Assembly (NCBI RefSeq): GCF_024436065.1 | Contig: NZ_JANFNS010000003.1 | Location: 372,001-436,000 of the forward strand | Length of the DNA: 64,000 nucleotides | Direction of reading: 5' to 3' | Source of the DNA: Saccharibacillus sp. JS10 | Lineage (GTDB): Bacteria; Bacillota; Bacilli; Paenibacillales; Paenibacillaceae | Translations under genes and position numbers: made by a program | Shown: positions 25,726 through 33,870 of the stretch, piece after piece | Numbering within the stretch: the first letter of the stretch is position 1 | Layout: each line of letters starts with the position of its first letter | Notes under the pieces: model-generated | The model's database searches: none | Seen by the model: only the letters and a program-made list of their open reading frames with translations | What the model was told of the DNA's origin: nothing

Positions 25726-25757
25726 AAAAGCCCTCATCCATGGATGAGGGCTCTTTC
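25726..25757 (-). terminator. Terminator of the small membrane protein gene
   Basis: AAAGCCCTCATCCA / TGGATGAGGGCT is nearly a perfect palindrome; the minus strand ends in a U-run. Confidence 0.82.
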
Positions 25758-25778
25758 TTGTCTTTCTTTTCGATTAGA

Positions 25779-26105
25779 TTAGTAAAAACGACGTTGTTCG
25801 TTACCGCGCACATCGCGTTGTTGTCCGCTCAAAGCGTTGAACAACAGTGCGATACCACTCACCAAGTGCAAGATCCAACCCAAGATCGGAATCCAAGCCA
25901 GTGCCGCTGTCACCATACCGAGAATCGGTCCGTAAAAAGCAACTCGTTCGCGTGCGGCAAAGATCAACGTCACCAAGTGGTACACGAACATAAATCCAAG
26001 TGCCGAGTAACCTGTGCCGATGACGAATGCCCCGCCCAAAAAAGGAACGGCAAGCAGAAGTTCAAACACAGCTCCGACTAACAACAAAATTCTTGAAATT
26101 TTCAT
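25779..26105 (-). CDS. Small four-helix membrane protein
   Basis: This 108-residue protein has four hydrophobic segments (about 4-27, 29-48, 57-75, 78-95) and a polar tail rich in Arg and Gln. SALGFMFVYHLVTLIFA is a feature but I do not recognise a named family; DUF4870-like or DUF4064-like proteins are possible. AGGAGAG lies 7 nt before the ATG. It is monocistronic. Confidence 0.75.
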   Translation of the reverse strand: MKISRILLLVGAVFELLLAVPFLGGAFVIGTGYSALGFMFVYHLVTLIFAARERVAFYGPILGMVTAALAWIPILGWILHLVSGIALLFNALSGQQRDVRGNEQRRFY

Positions 26106-26238
26106 ATACGCTCTCTCCTGTCTGTTATGGAGTTTAAGAAATCGTGCCGACTTTTCATGAGGTGTATACGAGCTGGATCACGAACGGTTTCTTTTACCCA
26201 TAAATTATTTTGGTTTTTGGAAATCCGCTGCCTTGACG

Positions 26239-27273
26239 TCAATTGTTCAAATAACGTCTTGCACCTGAAAATTCGTTTGCATATCCAGCTGTAGAAATCG
26301 GAATGATTTCGACTGTTTTTCCGGCTTTCGGCGAATGGATCATCTTCCCGTCTCCGATATACATCGAAACGTGATGCACCTTGCCTTTGCCGTTGTTATG
26401 CGCAAAAAACATCAAGTCACCCGGCTGCAAATTCGCCTTTGATACGGCTTTACCCGCTAAAGCTTGCTGCGACGCGTCACGCGGCAGAAGAATCCCATAA
26501 TAAGCATAAATTGCGCCGGTAAACCCAGAGCAATCAAATCCGTAAGCCGATGTACCTGCCCATAGATACGGCAAGCCCAGGAATTCGCGTCCTGTATTTA
26601 CGAGTTGCTCTCCGCTTGGCTGCTGTGTCTCGCTGCCGATCTTTACGATCTTTACATCTTCACTGCGTAGGCGCGCCGTCCCGTGCTGCGGCGTTCTAAC
26701 ATTCACCCATCCGTCTTTTTCCGAGATGACCGGAAGACGCGTCCCGAAGCTTAGCTCCAAGAGTCGACTTGAACTCGTCGATTTGTATAAGTTTGCTTTG
26801 TCGGCACTCACCACGGCTTCATTGCCGGAAGTTCGCGACCACTGCGCGGCAGGCACACTTTGCAGTTGCACGGTCGGCAACCATCCCGGATAGCCGTAAC
26901 GGCTTTTCGGCGTCGACTGATCGGTGACGACCACTTGCGACCAACTTCCTTTGGTCTGTACAATCTTCACTTCTTGTCCGTACAAGGCTTGCGTCTCGGT
27001 CTTGCCTGTCAACCAGCGCCGCTTCGCCGCCGTATTCATAGCAGCTGTCCATGCCGTCATATCGACCGGCGCTTTCAAAGAAGGCGCGTCGAGTGAACGC
27101 GCCAATCCCGGCGCACTCCATAATGTAGCGACCGATACGCCGATTACCGTTTTATTTTTCACACCGTTTGTTGCCGTAGCCGCGGCTACGGGTTCCGCTA
27201 TGTTAGAAAACAAAACAATGCTAATAAGCATCAGCGATAAGATCCAAAAGAATCTGTTTTTACTTCTCGTCAT
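26239..27273 (-). CDS. SH3 plus NlpC/P60 peptidoglycan endopeptidase
   Basis: This 344-residue exported protein has a signal peptide or N-terminal membrane segment (about 7-33), two SH3-like regions (about 60-210), and a C-terminal NlpC/P60 domain. The catalytic Cys is in YGFDCSGFTGAIY, the His in KVHHVSMYIG, and the third polar residue follows in MIHSPKAG. The layout matches YkfC-like gamma-D-glutamyl-diamino-acid endopeptidases that cut cell-wall stem peptides. I chose ATG 27273, 10 nt after GAGGGG. It is monocistronic. Confidence 0.9.
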   Translation of the reverse strand: MTRSKNRFFWILSLMLISIVLFSNIAEPVAAATATNGVKNKTVIGVSVATLWSAPGLARSLDAPSLKAPVDMTAWTAAMNTAAKRRWLTGKTETQALYGQEVKIVQTKGSWSQVVVTDQSTPKSRYGYPGWLPTVQLQSVPAAQWSRTSGNEAVVSADKANLYKSTSSSRLLELSFGTRLPVISEKDGWVNVRTPQHGTARLRSEDVKIVKIGSETQQPSGEQLVNTGREFLGLPYLWAGTSAYGFDCSGFTGAIYAYYGILLPRDASQQALAGKAVSKANLQPGDLMFFAHNNGKGKVHHVSMYIGDGKMIHSPKAGKTVEIIPISTAGYANEFSGARRYLNN

Positions 27274-27361
27274 TGGTGAATAACCCCTCATTTCTGGATG
27301 AATGTAGAAAACACGCGTAGGTTTTGACCTCAGTGTACCAGAAAGCTTGCAAAAATATAAC

Positions 27362-27396
27362 AAAACAGCCCCAGAAAAAACCCGGGGCTGTTTTGT
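27362..27396 (-). terminator. melA terminator
   Basis: AAAACAGCCCC / GGGGCTGTTTT, 38 bp after the melA stop. Confidence 0.82.
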
Positions 27397-27433
27397 GAAT
27401 GAAGCTTATGCGTTTTAACGCTGTATCAACAAC

Positions 27434-28771
27434 TTAGGAAACGGTTTGCGGCACTTGAGCCACTTGGCGCTCTCCGTTGAATTGCGGCAACCAATCGCCG
27501 TGCGCTTCGATCAGTTCATCGCAGAGCGCTACGATTTCTTCGATCGTCAATTCGGCTGCGGTATGCGGATCAAGCATTGCTGCATGGTAGATATGCTCTC
27601 TTTTGCCTGTCAAAGCCGCTTCGATTGTCAGACGTTGCGTATTGATGTTCGTCTGGTTGAGTGCAGCCAGTTGCGGAGGAAGTTCACCGAAATACGTTGG
27701 CGTCACGCCGGAAGCATCGACCAGGCAGGGTACTTCAACGCAAGCGTCTTTTGGCAAGTTCGTGATCAGTCCGTTATTCATGACATTGCCGGCAATTTTG
27801 AACGGAATATCCGTCTCCATCGCTTCGATGATATACGATGCGTATTCCGGGCTGCGCGTGTGCTCCAAAGACTCGCTTTGCATCAAGCTATCGCGCACTT
27901 CGCCCCACTCGCGAATCTGATCCACGCAGCGACGCGGATACTCGTCCAACGGAATATTGAAACGTTCGATCAATTCCGGGTGATTCTTTTTGATAAAGTA
28001 CGGGTGGTATTCGGCGTTATGCTCAGACGATTCTGTTACATAGTAACCGAAACGATTCATCAGTTCGAAGCGCACCATGTCGTAATGTTTTTCTTTTTGC
28101 TTTTCAGCTGCGCGGCGTTTGATTTCCGGATACAAATCTTCTCCGTCACGCGTGACTTCAAGCAGCCATGCCATATGGTTGATCCCTGCGATCTTCGCAC
28201 GTACATTCGTTGTATCCATATCCAAGTTTTTGAACAGATCGGGAATACAATGTTGGACGCTGTGGCACAAACCAACGGTTTTGATTCCGCCTGCGATATT
28301 CATCACAGAAGTTAACACTGCCATCGGATTCGTGTAGTTCAAGAACCAAGCGTCCGGGCAGACTTCGCGCATATCTGCGGCAATATCGAGCAATACCGGA
28401 ATGGTACGCAGGTTACGGAAAATACCGCCTATTCCCAGCGTATCGGCAATCGTCTGACGCAAGCCGTATTTTTTCGGAATTTCGAAGTCAGTGATGGTAC
28501 AAGGATCGTAACCGCCGACTTGAATCGCGTTGATGACATATTTAGCGCCGCTAAGTGCTTCTTTGCGGTCGGTGTATGATTTGATTTCGCATTGGCTATT
28601 TGCTGTTTTTTTCATGGCACGAAGCAAGGTTTCCGATTCGTTCAATCGCTTTTCGTCGATATCGAATAACGCGAGTTCGAACCCTTGAAGCGCTGGCGTC
28701 AACATAACGTCCCCTAATACGTTACGTACGAAAACGGTACTCCCTGCGCCGATAAACGTAATTTTCTTCAT
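27434..28771 (-). CDS. melA: Alpha-galactosidase/6-phospho-glycosidase, GH4 family
   Basis: This 445-residue enzyme is a GH4 glycosidase that uses NAD+ and a divalent metal through a redox elimination mechanism. ITFIGAGSTVF is the dinucleotide-binding loop, NYTNPMA and CHSVQ (Cys metal ligand) and GINHMAWLL (His metal ligand) are all in place. The combination resembles MelA alpha-galactosidases more than the 6-phospho-alpha-glucosidases, though other GH4 substrates are possible. GAGGAGG lies 9 nt before the ATG. It is divergent from an AraC regulator that probably controls it. Confidence 0.88.
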   Translation of the reverse strand: MKKITFIGAGSTVFVRNVLGDVMLTPALQGFELALFDIDEKRLNESETLLRAMKKTANSQCEIKSYTDRKEALSGAKYVINAIQVGGYDPCTITDFEIPKKYGLRQTIADTLGIGGIFRNLRTIPVLLDIAADMREVCPDAWFLNYTNPMAVLTSVMNIAGGIKTVGLCHSVQHCIPDLFKNLDMDTTNVRAKIAGINHMAWLLEVTRDGEDLYPEIKRRAAEKQKEKHYDMVRFELMNRFGYYVTESSEHNAEYHPYFIKKNHPELIERFNIPLDEYPRRCVDQIREWGEVRDSLMQSESLEHTRSPEYASYIIEAMETDIPFKIAGNVMNNGLITNLPKDACVEVPCLVDASGVTPTYFGELPPQLAALNQTNINTQRLTIEAALTGKREHIYHAAMLDPHTAAELTIEEIVALCDELIEAHGDWLPQFNGERQVAQVPQTVS

Positions 28772-28816
28772 TTAAAATGTCCTCCTCGTGAATGTCTTTC
28801 GTTGATTTCACTATAC

Positions 28817-28828
28817 TGCCAACTGGCA
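28817..28828 (-). promoter_or_regulatory. Inverted repeat TGCCA-AC-TGGCA upstream of melA
   Basis: It lies 46 bp upstream of melA, next to a TATAGT that may be the melA -10. It is a candidate binding site for the divergent AraC protein or another sugar regulator. Confidence 0.4.
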
Positions 28829-28859
28829 AGCGATGACATGGAGTAATGGAAGTTTTGTT

Positions 28860-28868
28860 TGTTATAAT
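28860..28868 (+). promoter_or_regulatory. Extended -10 promoter toward araC
   Basis: TG-T-TATAAT with no convincing -35. Its expected start (near 28875) falls at the edge of repeat copy D, so the element would form most of the araC leader. Confidence 0.45.
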
Positions 28869-28869
28869 G

Positions 28870-29054
28870 TAAGTATAGTTGTGGGGAGGGGGAAGCGATG
28901 AGACTTCGGGATAAGTTCGTTTCGGTCGCTTGTTGAAATCGGGAAAATGGATTGGGATTTTAATAAGGAGTTTTCCCGATTTCAAAGGCGAACGCTAACG
29001 CTCCTTCACTGAACTTATCCCTACGTCTCATCGCTTCTAGTTATGTTGGAGTTT
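28870..29054 (-). repeat. Dispersed structured element, copy D (inverted)
   Basis: The helices are 28892-28904 with 29025-29037 (13 bp perfect), 28908-28918 with 29011-29021 (11 bp perfect) and 28934-28947 with 28971-28984 (14 bp perfect). Read on the minus strand, the loop strands match copies A-C. The 16-nt left-end box is at 29039-29054. The element occupies the divergent melA/araC intergenic region of 339 bp, which holds no other gene. Confidence 0.85.
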
Positions 29055-29110
29055 TTAGATATTTTAAAGATGAGACTGCAACGAATTTTGTTACAAAGGA
29101 GCCGACTCAT

Positions 29111-29956
29111 ATGCCCGCTGAACAATTTACACATACGCCGGGAGAATCGCGGATCCAAAGCGAACTTTCGATTTTATTTTACGGGCGCGAAGACTGTGCG
29201 CCGCATCATTTTTGGGGTCCCGGGCTGCGGGACTCGTTTGTCGTGCATTATATTTATAGCGGTAAAGGCATATTGCGCACCGAAGGACGCGAATATACGC
29301 TTTCAGCCGGGCAAGGCTTTGTGATCGTGCCCGACACGCTCGTCCATTATGAAGCGGACGCCGACGATCCGTGGGTCTACGCTTGGGTCGGGATGCGCGG
29401 ACTGCAAGTCCGCGCATTGCTGGAGCGGGCGGGGCTGACCGCCGCGTCTCCGGTCTATACGGCAGCGGACGTGTCGCCGCTGGAGCGCTTTTACGCCGCG
29501 ATGCTCGAGGTACGCGAGCTTCCCGGCGGCGACCTGCTCGTGCAGGCGGAAGTCTACCGCCTGCTCGCCGCGCTGGTCGCTAGCGCGCCGCCGCAATCGG
29601 CGCGCGCGAATACGCCTCCCCCGGCGAGGGAGGCGCATCTGTCCAAAGCGGCTGCCGTGATCGAGAACGGCTACAGCCGCAAGCTCGGCGCGGAAGATAT
29701 CGCCCGCGCTGTGGGGCTGGATCGCACGTATTTGTCGAGTCTGTTCAAAAACGCCTACGGCGTTCCGCTTCAGACTTTTTTGCTTCAATACCGCATGCGC
29801 CGCGCACGCGAATTGCTGCGCAATCCGTCGCTGTCCGTGAGCGACGTCGCAAGATCGGTCGGCTATCCCGATCCCTTTTTATTTTCGAAGATGTTCAAAC
29901 GGGTCTGCGACGTATCGCCGACCGCATACCGGGAAAACCCGGATTCGACAACTTAA
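29111..29956 (+). CDS. AraC-family regulator, probable melA activator
   Basis: This 281-residue protein has an N-terminal cupin-like sugar-sensing domain (FVVHYIYSGKGILRTEG, then PDTLVHYEADADDPW) and a C-terminal double HTH (GAEDIARAVGLDRTYLSSLF and SVSDVARSVGYPDPFLFSKMF). This MsmR-type layout is typical of regulators of alpha-galactoside use, and divergence from melA supports that role. Bases about 29380-29730 are far richer in GC than the neighbours, mostly in the linker. AAAGGAG lies 9 nt before the ATG. The stop overlaps the stop of the next, convergent gene. Confidence 0.88.
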   Translation: MPAEQFTHTPGESRIQSELSILFYGREDCAPHHFWGPGLRDSFVVHYIYSGKGILRTEGREYTLSAGQGFVIVPDTLVHYEADADDPWVYAWVGMRGLQVRALLERAGLTAASPVYTAADVSPLERFYAAMLEVRELPGGDLLVQAEVYRLLAALVASAPPQSARANTPPPAREAHLSKAAAVIENGYSRKLGAEDIARAVGLDRTYLSSLFKNAYGVPLQTFLLQYRMRRARELLRNPSLSVSDVARSVGYPDPFLFSKMFKRVCDVSPTAYRENPDSTT

Positions 29957-30732
29957 AGACGCCGATCTTTTAATAGTTCCGAAGGTGAACCGCCTGTAAT
30001 CTTTTTGAACGTCCGGTAAAAATACGAAGGATCTTTGTAACCGAGAAATTCGGCAATTTCTGCGGCATTTAACTGCGATTCTTCTAACATATAGAGTGCG
30101 CGCTTCATACGCTGTCGATGTACGTAGTCGCTGATCGTGCGCCCCGTGACTTCTTTGAACAAAGAAGCCGCGTAATTGGGCGTGCGATTGATTACCTCAC
30201 TCAACACGTCTTTGGTAATCTTTCCGCGATAATTCCGTTCGATATACCGCTTCATCTGCTCGACATGTCGCTGCTTTTCGGTCTGGATCAATCCTCGGTC
30301 GAACTCTCGGCTAATATCGATTAATAGCTCCGTCAATATACATTGCGCCAATAGTTCGTAATACGAAGCTTCATCGTTCCATTGCTCCCGCAATACGCGA
30401 ATTCGTTCGTGTATCGATTCGTATCTTCCCAGACGCCTCTTATACGGCTGCCGATGCGCAAGCAAAGGCAATGCCTGCCGATCTTCAAGCGTCACCGTGA
30501 ATCGCACGACGGTTTTGGTATGCGTCAACGTCGGAATACTTTTTCCATAATACGGCGTCTTCGCCGGAATCAGCAGCACGTCGCCCCGTTCCATCAGATA
30601 ACGTTGTTCATCGATCCAATAGATACATTTTCCATACGTCGCCAGTGCCAATACATACTCTTCCGCTCCGCTCTCGGATCGTTCATACCACTGCGTTCCA
30701 TTGTCTTGATGTACCGCTTCGACTTTGGGCAT
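29953..30732 (-). CDS. AraC-family regulator
   Basis: This 259-residue protein has an N-terminal cupin-like domain (YVLALATYGKCIYWIDEQRY, then ERGDVLLIPAKTPYYGKSI) and a C-terminal AraC HTH pair (TKDVLSEVINRTPNYAASLF, AAEIAEFLGYKDPSYFYRTF). The target is not known. It is convergent with the other AraC gene; both stop codons lie within one TTAA at 29953-29956. Direct repeats upstream (30751-30819) are candidate autoregulatory sites. Confidence 0.88.
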   Translation of the reverse strand: MPKVEAVHQDNGTQWYERSESGAEEYVLALATYGKCIYWIDEQRYLMERGDVLLIPAKTPYYGKSIPTLTHTKTVVRFTVTLEDRQALPLLAHRQPYKRRLGRYESIHERIRVLREQWNDEASYYELLAQCILTELLIDISREFDRGLIQTEKQRHVEQMKRYIERNYRGKITKDVLSEVINRTPNYAASLFKEVTGRTISDYVHRQRMKRALYMLEESQLNAAEIAEFLGYKDPSYFYRTFKKITGGSPSELLKDRRL

Positions 30733-30750
30733 AAACGTCTTCCTTTCATC

Positions 30751-30819
30751 GTACTATAATTCCTACATTGTACTATAAGTCATTTCATCCTGTCTTTTTC
30801 AGCGGTACAATAGGTACAA
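30751..30819. promoter_or_regulatory. Two pairs of direct repeats between araC and pyk
   Basis: GTACTATAA occurs at 30751-30759 and 30770-30778 (19-bp spacing), and GGTACAA at 30804-30810 and 30813-30819. AraC-family proteins bind direct repeats about two helical turns apart, which the first pair fits. The first pair also supplies a TATAGT -10-like box on the minus strand. Confidence 0.45.
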
Positions 30820-30943
30820 AAGGTTGTTTGCAACTCCTATCATTCCGTGAATAAGGGGTATACAAATAAAGAGCGGAAATTAGGCTTAGGATCGATCACG
30901 CACCAACCCCTAAGTTCAATCAAACCAAGGAGGCTTTTATCGA

Positions 30944-32362
30944 ATGATGAAAACTAAAATTGTATGTACCATGGGACCTGCTTGCGATACCGTTGAAATG
31001 TTAAAAGAAATGATTCAATCCGGAATGACTGTGGCTCGTCTGAATATGGCGCACGGCGAACCTGCCGACCATAGCGAAAGAATCCGCAAAGTGCGTCAAG
31101 CGGCAGCGGAGCTGAACACTTTCGTTCCGATTATGATGGATATTAAAGGCCCTGAAGTACGGATCGGCAAGCTGCAAGATGAATTCGTACAACTGGAAGC
31201 GGGCAACACACTCGTATTGACTACAGAACCTGACGTACTCGGCACAAGCGAGCGCATCGGTGTTAATTATGAAAAACTAAACGAAGATATTAAAGTCGGC
31301 GACCGTATTCTGATCGATGACGGCTTGATCGCTTTGGATGTTTTGAATATCAAAAATAGCGAAATCACATGCACAATCTTGAACGGCGGTCGCTTGAAAC
31401 CTCGTAAAGGCGTCAACTTGCCAGGTGTTAAAACAAGTCTGCCAGGCGTAACCGAGCGCGACGTGATGCACATCAATTACGGTTTGAGCGAAAATGTGGA
31501 AATCATCGCGGCTTCGTTCGTGCGTAAAGGCGAAGATATTCGCGAAATCCGCCGTATCCTGGCTGAAAAAGGAGCCGATCACGTACAGATCATCTCCAAA
31601 ATCGAAAACCAAGAAGGTATGGACAATCTTGACGATATCATCGAAGCTTCCGATGGCATCATGGTTGCTCGCGGCGACCTTGGGGTCGAAGTTCCTGTGC
31701 AAGACGTCCCAGCTGCGCAAAAGCTGATGATCGACAAATGTAACTTGGCTGGCAAACCGGTTATCGTGGCGACGCACATGTTGGAGTCGATGCAAGTCAA
31801 CCCGCGCCCTACCCGTTCCGAAGTCAGCGACGTGTCTAATGCCGTTCTTCAAGGCGCTGACTGCGTCATGTTGTCCGGCGAATCGGCAGCAGGTAAATAT
31901 CCGCTGGAATCGGTACGCACAATGGCAGCAGTAGCCGCTACAGCAGAGACGATGATCGACTACGATATGCAGTTCAATAGCAAACGCGCGCTTCACTTGA
32001 ACGATATTACCGAAGTCGTAAGTCAAAGTTCGGTTAATGCTTCGCTCGTTCTGGATGCAGCGGCATTGATTATTTCGACAGAATCAGGCTTTACGGCACG
32101 GATGATCTCGAAATACCGTCCAAAAGCACCAATCATTGCAATCTCTCAACACGAAAAAACATTGCCGAAAATGAGCCTTCTCTACGGCGTGGTTCCAGTC
32201 AAAGGCGAAGCGGTAACGACGACAGACGAAATGTTCGAAGTTGCTACGAAAAATGCGCTTGAAGCGGGTTATATCAAATCCGGCGATACCGTAGTCTTGT
32301 CCGCGGGGATCCCAATCGGACAGACCGGTAATACGAACGTTATGAAAGTTCAACAAGTTTAA
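30944..32362 (+). CDS. pyk: Pyruvate kinase, short form with altered cation-site residues
   Basis: This 472-residue glycolytic enzyme makes ATP and pyruvate from phosphoenolpyruvate and ADP. Active-site elements are present: ARLN (Arg32, Asn34), KGPE, ISKIENQEG (catalytic Lys), MVARGDLGVEVP (metal Asp) and VATHMLESM (Thr). It lacks the extra PEP-utiliser-like C-terminal domain found in many Bacilli pyruvate kinases (about 585 residues). Unusually, NFSHG reads NMAHG and DTKGPE reads DIKGPE. The Ser and Thr that help bind K+ in classical enzymes are thus Ala36 and Ile67, while Glu71 is kept. ATHML replaces the usual ATQML. An AAGGAGG site precedes the ATG. It may be a second isozyme. Confidence 0.93.
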   Translation: MMKTKIVCTMGPACDTVEMLKEMIQSGMTVARLNMAHGEPADHSERIRKVRQAAAELNTFVPIMMDIKGPEVRIGKLQDEFVQLEAGNTLVLTTEPDVLGTSERIGVNYEKLNEDIKVGDRILIDDGLIALDVLNIKNSEITCTILNGGRLKPRKGVNLPGVKTSLPGVTERDVMHINYGLSENVEIIAASFVRKGEDIREIRRILAEKGADHVQIISKIENQEGMDNLDDIIEASDGIMVARGDLGVEVPVQDVPAAQKLMIDKCNLAGKPVIVATHMLESMQVNPRPTRSEVSDVSNAVLQGADCVMLSGESAAGKYPLESVRTMAAVAATAETMIDYDMQFNSKRALHLNDITEVVSQSSVNASLVLDAAALIISTESGFTARMISKYRPKAPIIAISQHEKTLPKMSLLYGVVPVKGEAVTTTDEMFEVATKNALEAGYIKSGDTVVLSAGIPIGQTGNTNVMKVQQV

Positions 32363-32399
32363 GTTCATTTTATTACCGACTAAAAATACAGAATACTCC

Positions 32400-32438
32400 A
32401 AGCCTTATCGATCTTTCCATCGATAGGGCTTATTTTTT
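32400..32438 (+). terminator. pyk terminator
   Basis: AAGCCTTATCGAT / ATCGATAGGGCTT with one G-U pair, then a T-rich tail. Confidence 0.8.
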
Positions 32439-32538
32439 GAGTACATCGGCTCATTTTTGCGAAAAAACGCATGATTGTTGCGAAAAACGGGTATTATGTG
32501 TTGAAACTATGCGTATTGAAAGATGCGGAGGTACATAC

Positions 32539-33828
32539 ATGAATTCAATGAAACAATCTTTAACCAGCAAGCAAGAAGTTTCTAATCCTGTCGAAAAAAA
32601 CGAAATGTCTTCTTTTCCTTTTCGCCATAAAGGTCTGGCTTCTTTGACACTTGCCGCCGGGATCGGCGCAGCGGTACTCACGGTATCGCCTGGCGAAGCT
32701 CATGCCGACAATACATACACAGCCAAAGTTCATACGGATTCGCTTAACGTACGAAGTACCGCAGGACCCGATACGCCGATCGTCGGTTCTTTGCGAAGCG
32801 GAGATATCGTGACGGTCACTGATGAAAATTTGGGCTGGCTCAAAGTCAACAATGGTTCGACTTCGGGTTGGGTAGCCGGATATTACCTGAAACGTACCAA
32901 TGGCTCAGCGGCTTCAGCGACAAGTTCTAAACCCTCTTCTTCGGCTAGCGTTCGTAATGTTTCTACTTCAACGCAAGTGTCGACAGGAAGCAAAGCTTTA
33001 GTCACTGCCAATTCCGTTATTATTCGCAGTGGACCCGGCAAAAATTACGAATTACTCGGCTCGTCCAATCGCAATGATGCAGTAACGGTAACGAAGCAGC
33101 AAAATGGTTGGTCTCGGATTGAGACATCTTACGGTGCTCACGGCTGGATCTCGACCAAGTATCTACAAGGCGGAAGCGGAGCTATCGTCAAATCGGCTGT
33201 TCAGACGCAAAAAGCGACTAATGTCAGTAATGCTGCGGCTCAAAGCCCGAAAGCCAGCACTTCTGATATTCAATCCGGCAGTTTGCAAGGCAAGCTGATC
33301 GTTCTTGATCCGGGTCATGGCGGGAATGATCCCGGTACGATCGGAACGACGTACGGATTGGTTGAGCAAGAGTTGAATCTGAAAACCGCGATGTATGTAC
33401 GTGATTATCTCGTATCTCGCGGAGCACGCGTCGAAATGACTCGAACCGATAGCGGGCAACGCCCTTCGTTATCTTCCCGTGCGCAACTTTCGGCTTCACT
33501 TGGAGCGGATGCGTTCGTGAGTATCCATTACAACTCTGCGCTTACCTCTTCGTCGAACGGGACTTTGGTCTGCTTCTACTCCGAGTCCAAAGATTTAGGG
33601 CTTGCGAGAGCGATGGAAGCTCCACTGAAAGGCGGAACCGGCATTCGCAGTAACGGTCTGGCTTTTGGCAACTTCAAAGTTATTCGCGAAAACAGCGTAC
33701 CGTCTGTTCTGCTTGAAATGGGCTTTTTGTCCAACGCTTCGGATGAAGCAACGATCGCAAGTAACGATTATCAGAGAAATGCAGCCAAAGCGATCGCTGA
33801 TGGCCTTCAATTGTATTTCTCAAAATAA
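32539..33828 (+). CDS. N-acetylmuramoyl-L-alanine amidase with two SH3 domains
   Basis: This 429-residue exported cell-wall hydrolase has a signal-type hydrophobic segment preceded by an unusually long polar N-terminus (about 30 residues), cleaved near AHADN. Two bacterial SH3 domains (about 58-115 and 145-205, each with LNVRS or VIIRSGPG and GW motifs) bind the wall. The C-terminal Amidase_3 domain shows IVLDPGHGGNDPG, the Glu in VEQELNL, SIHYNS and the final Glu in LLEMGFLSN, all zinc or catalytic positions. ATG 32539 follows GCGGAGG by 7 nt. It is monocistronic. Confidence 0.92.
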   Translation: MNSMKQSLTSKQEVSNPVEKNEMSSFPFRHKGLASLTLAAGIGAAVLTVSPGEAHADNTYTAKVHTDSLNVRSTAGPDTPIVGSLRSGDIVTVTDENLGWLKVNNGSTSGWVAGYYLKRTNGSAASATSSKPSSSASVRNVSTSTQVSTGSKALVTANSVIIRSGPGKNYELLGSSNRNDAVTVTKQQNGWSRIETSYGAHGWISTKYLQGGSGAIVKSAVQTQKATNVSNAAAQSPKASTSDIQSGSLQGKLIVLDPGHGGNDPGTIGTTYGLVEQELNLKTAMYVRDYLVSRGARVEMTRTDSGQRPSLSSRAQLSASLGADAFVSIHYNSALTSSSNGTLVCFYSESKDLGLARAMEAPLKGGTGIRSNGLAFGNFKVIRENSVPSVLLEMGFLSNASDEATIASNDYQRNAAKAIADGLQLYFSK

Positions 33829-33835
33829 ATGCAGC

Positions 33836-33870
33836 AAAAAGCCCGACTCTTCACAGAGACGGGCTTTATT
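33836..33870. terminator. Bidirectional terminator
   Basis: AAAAAGCCCG(A/T) / CGGGCTTTATTT lies between convergent genes and overlaps the stop codon of the hybrid kinase. Confidence 0.8.

Noticed and set aside
205-29054. Repeat element copies as CRISPR or insertion sequence
   Set aside because: They are four dispersed copies about 180 bp long, carry no transposase, and are not arrayed with spacers.
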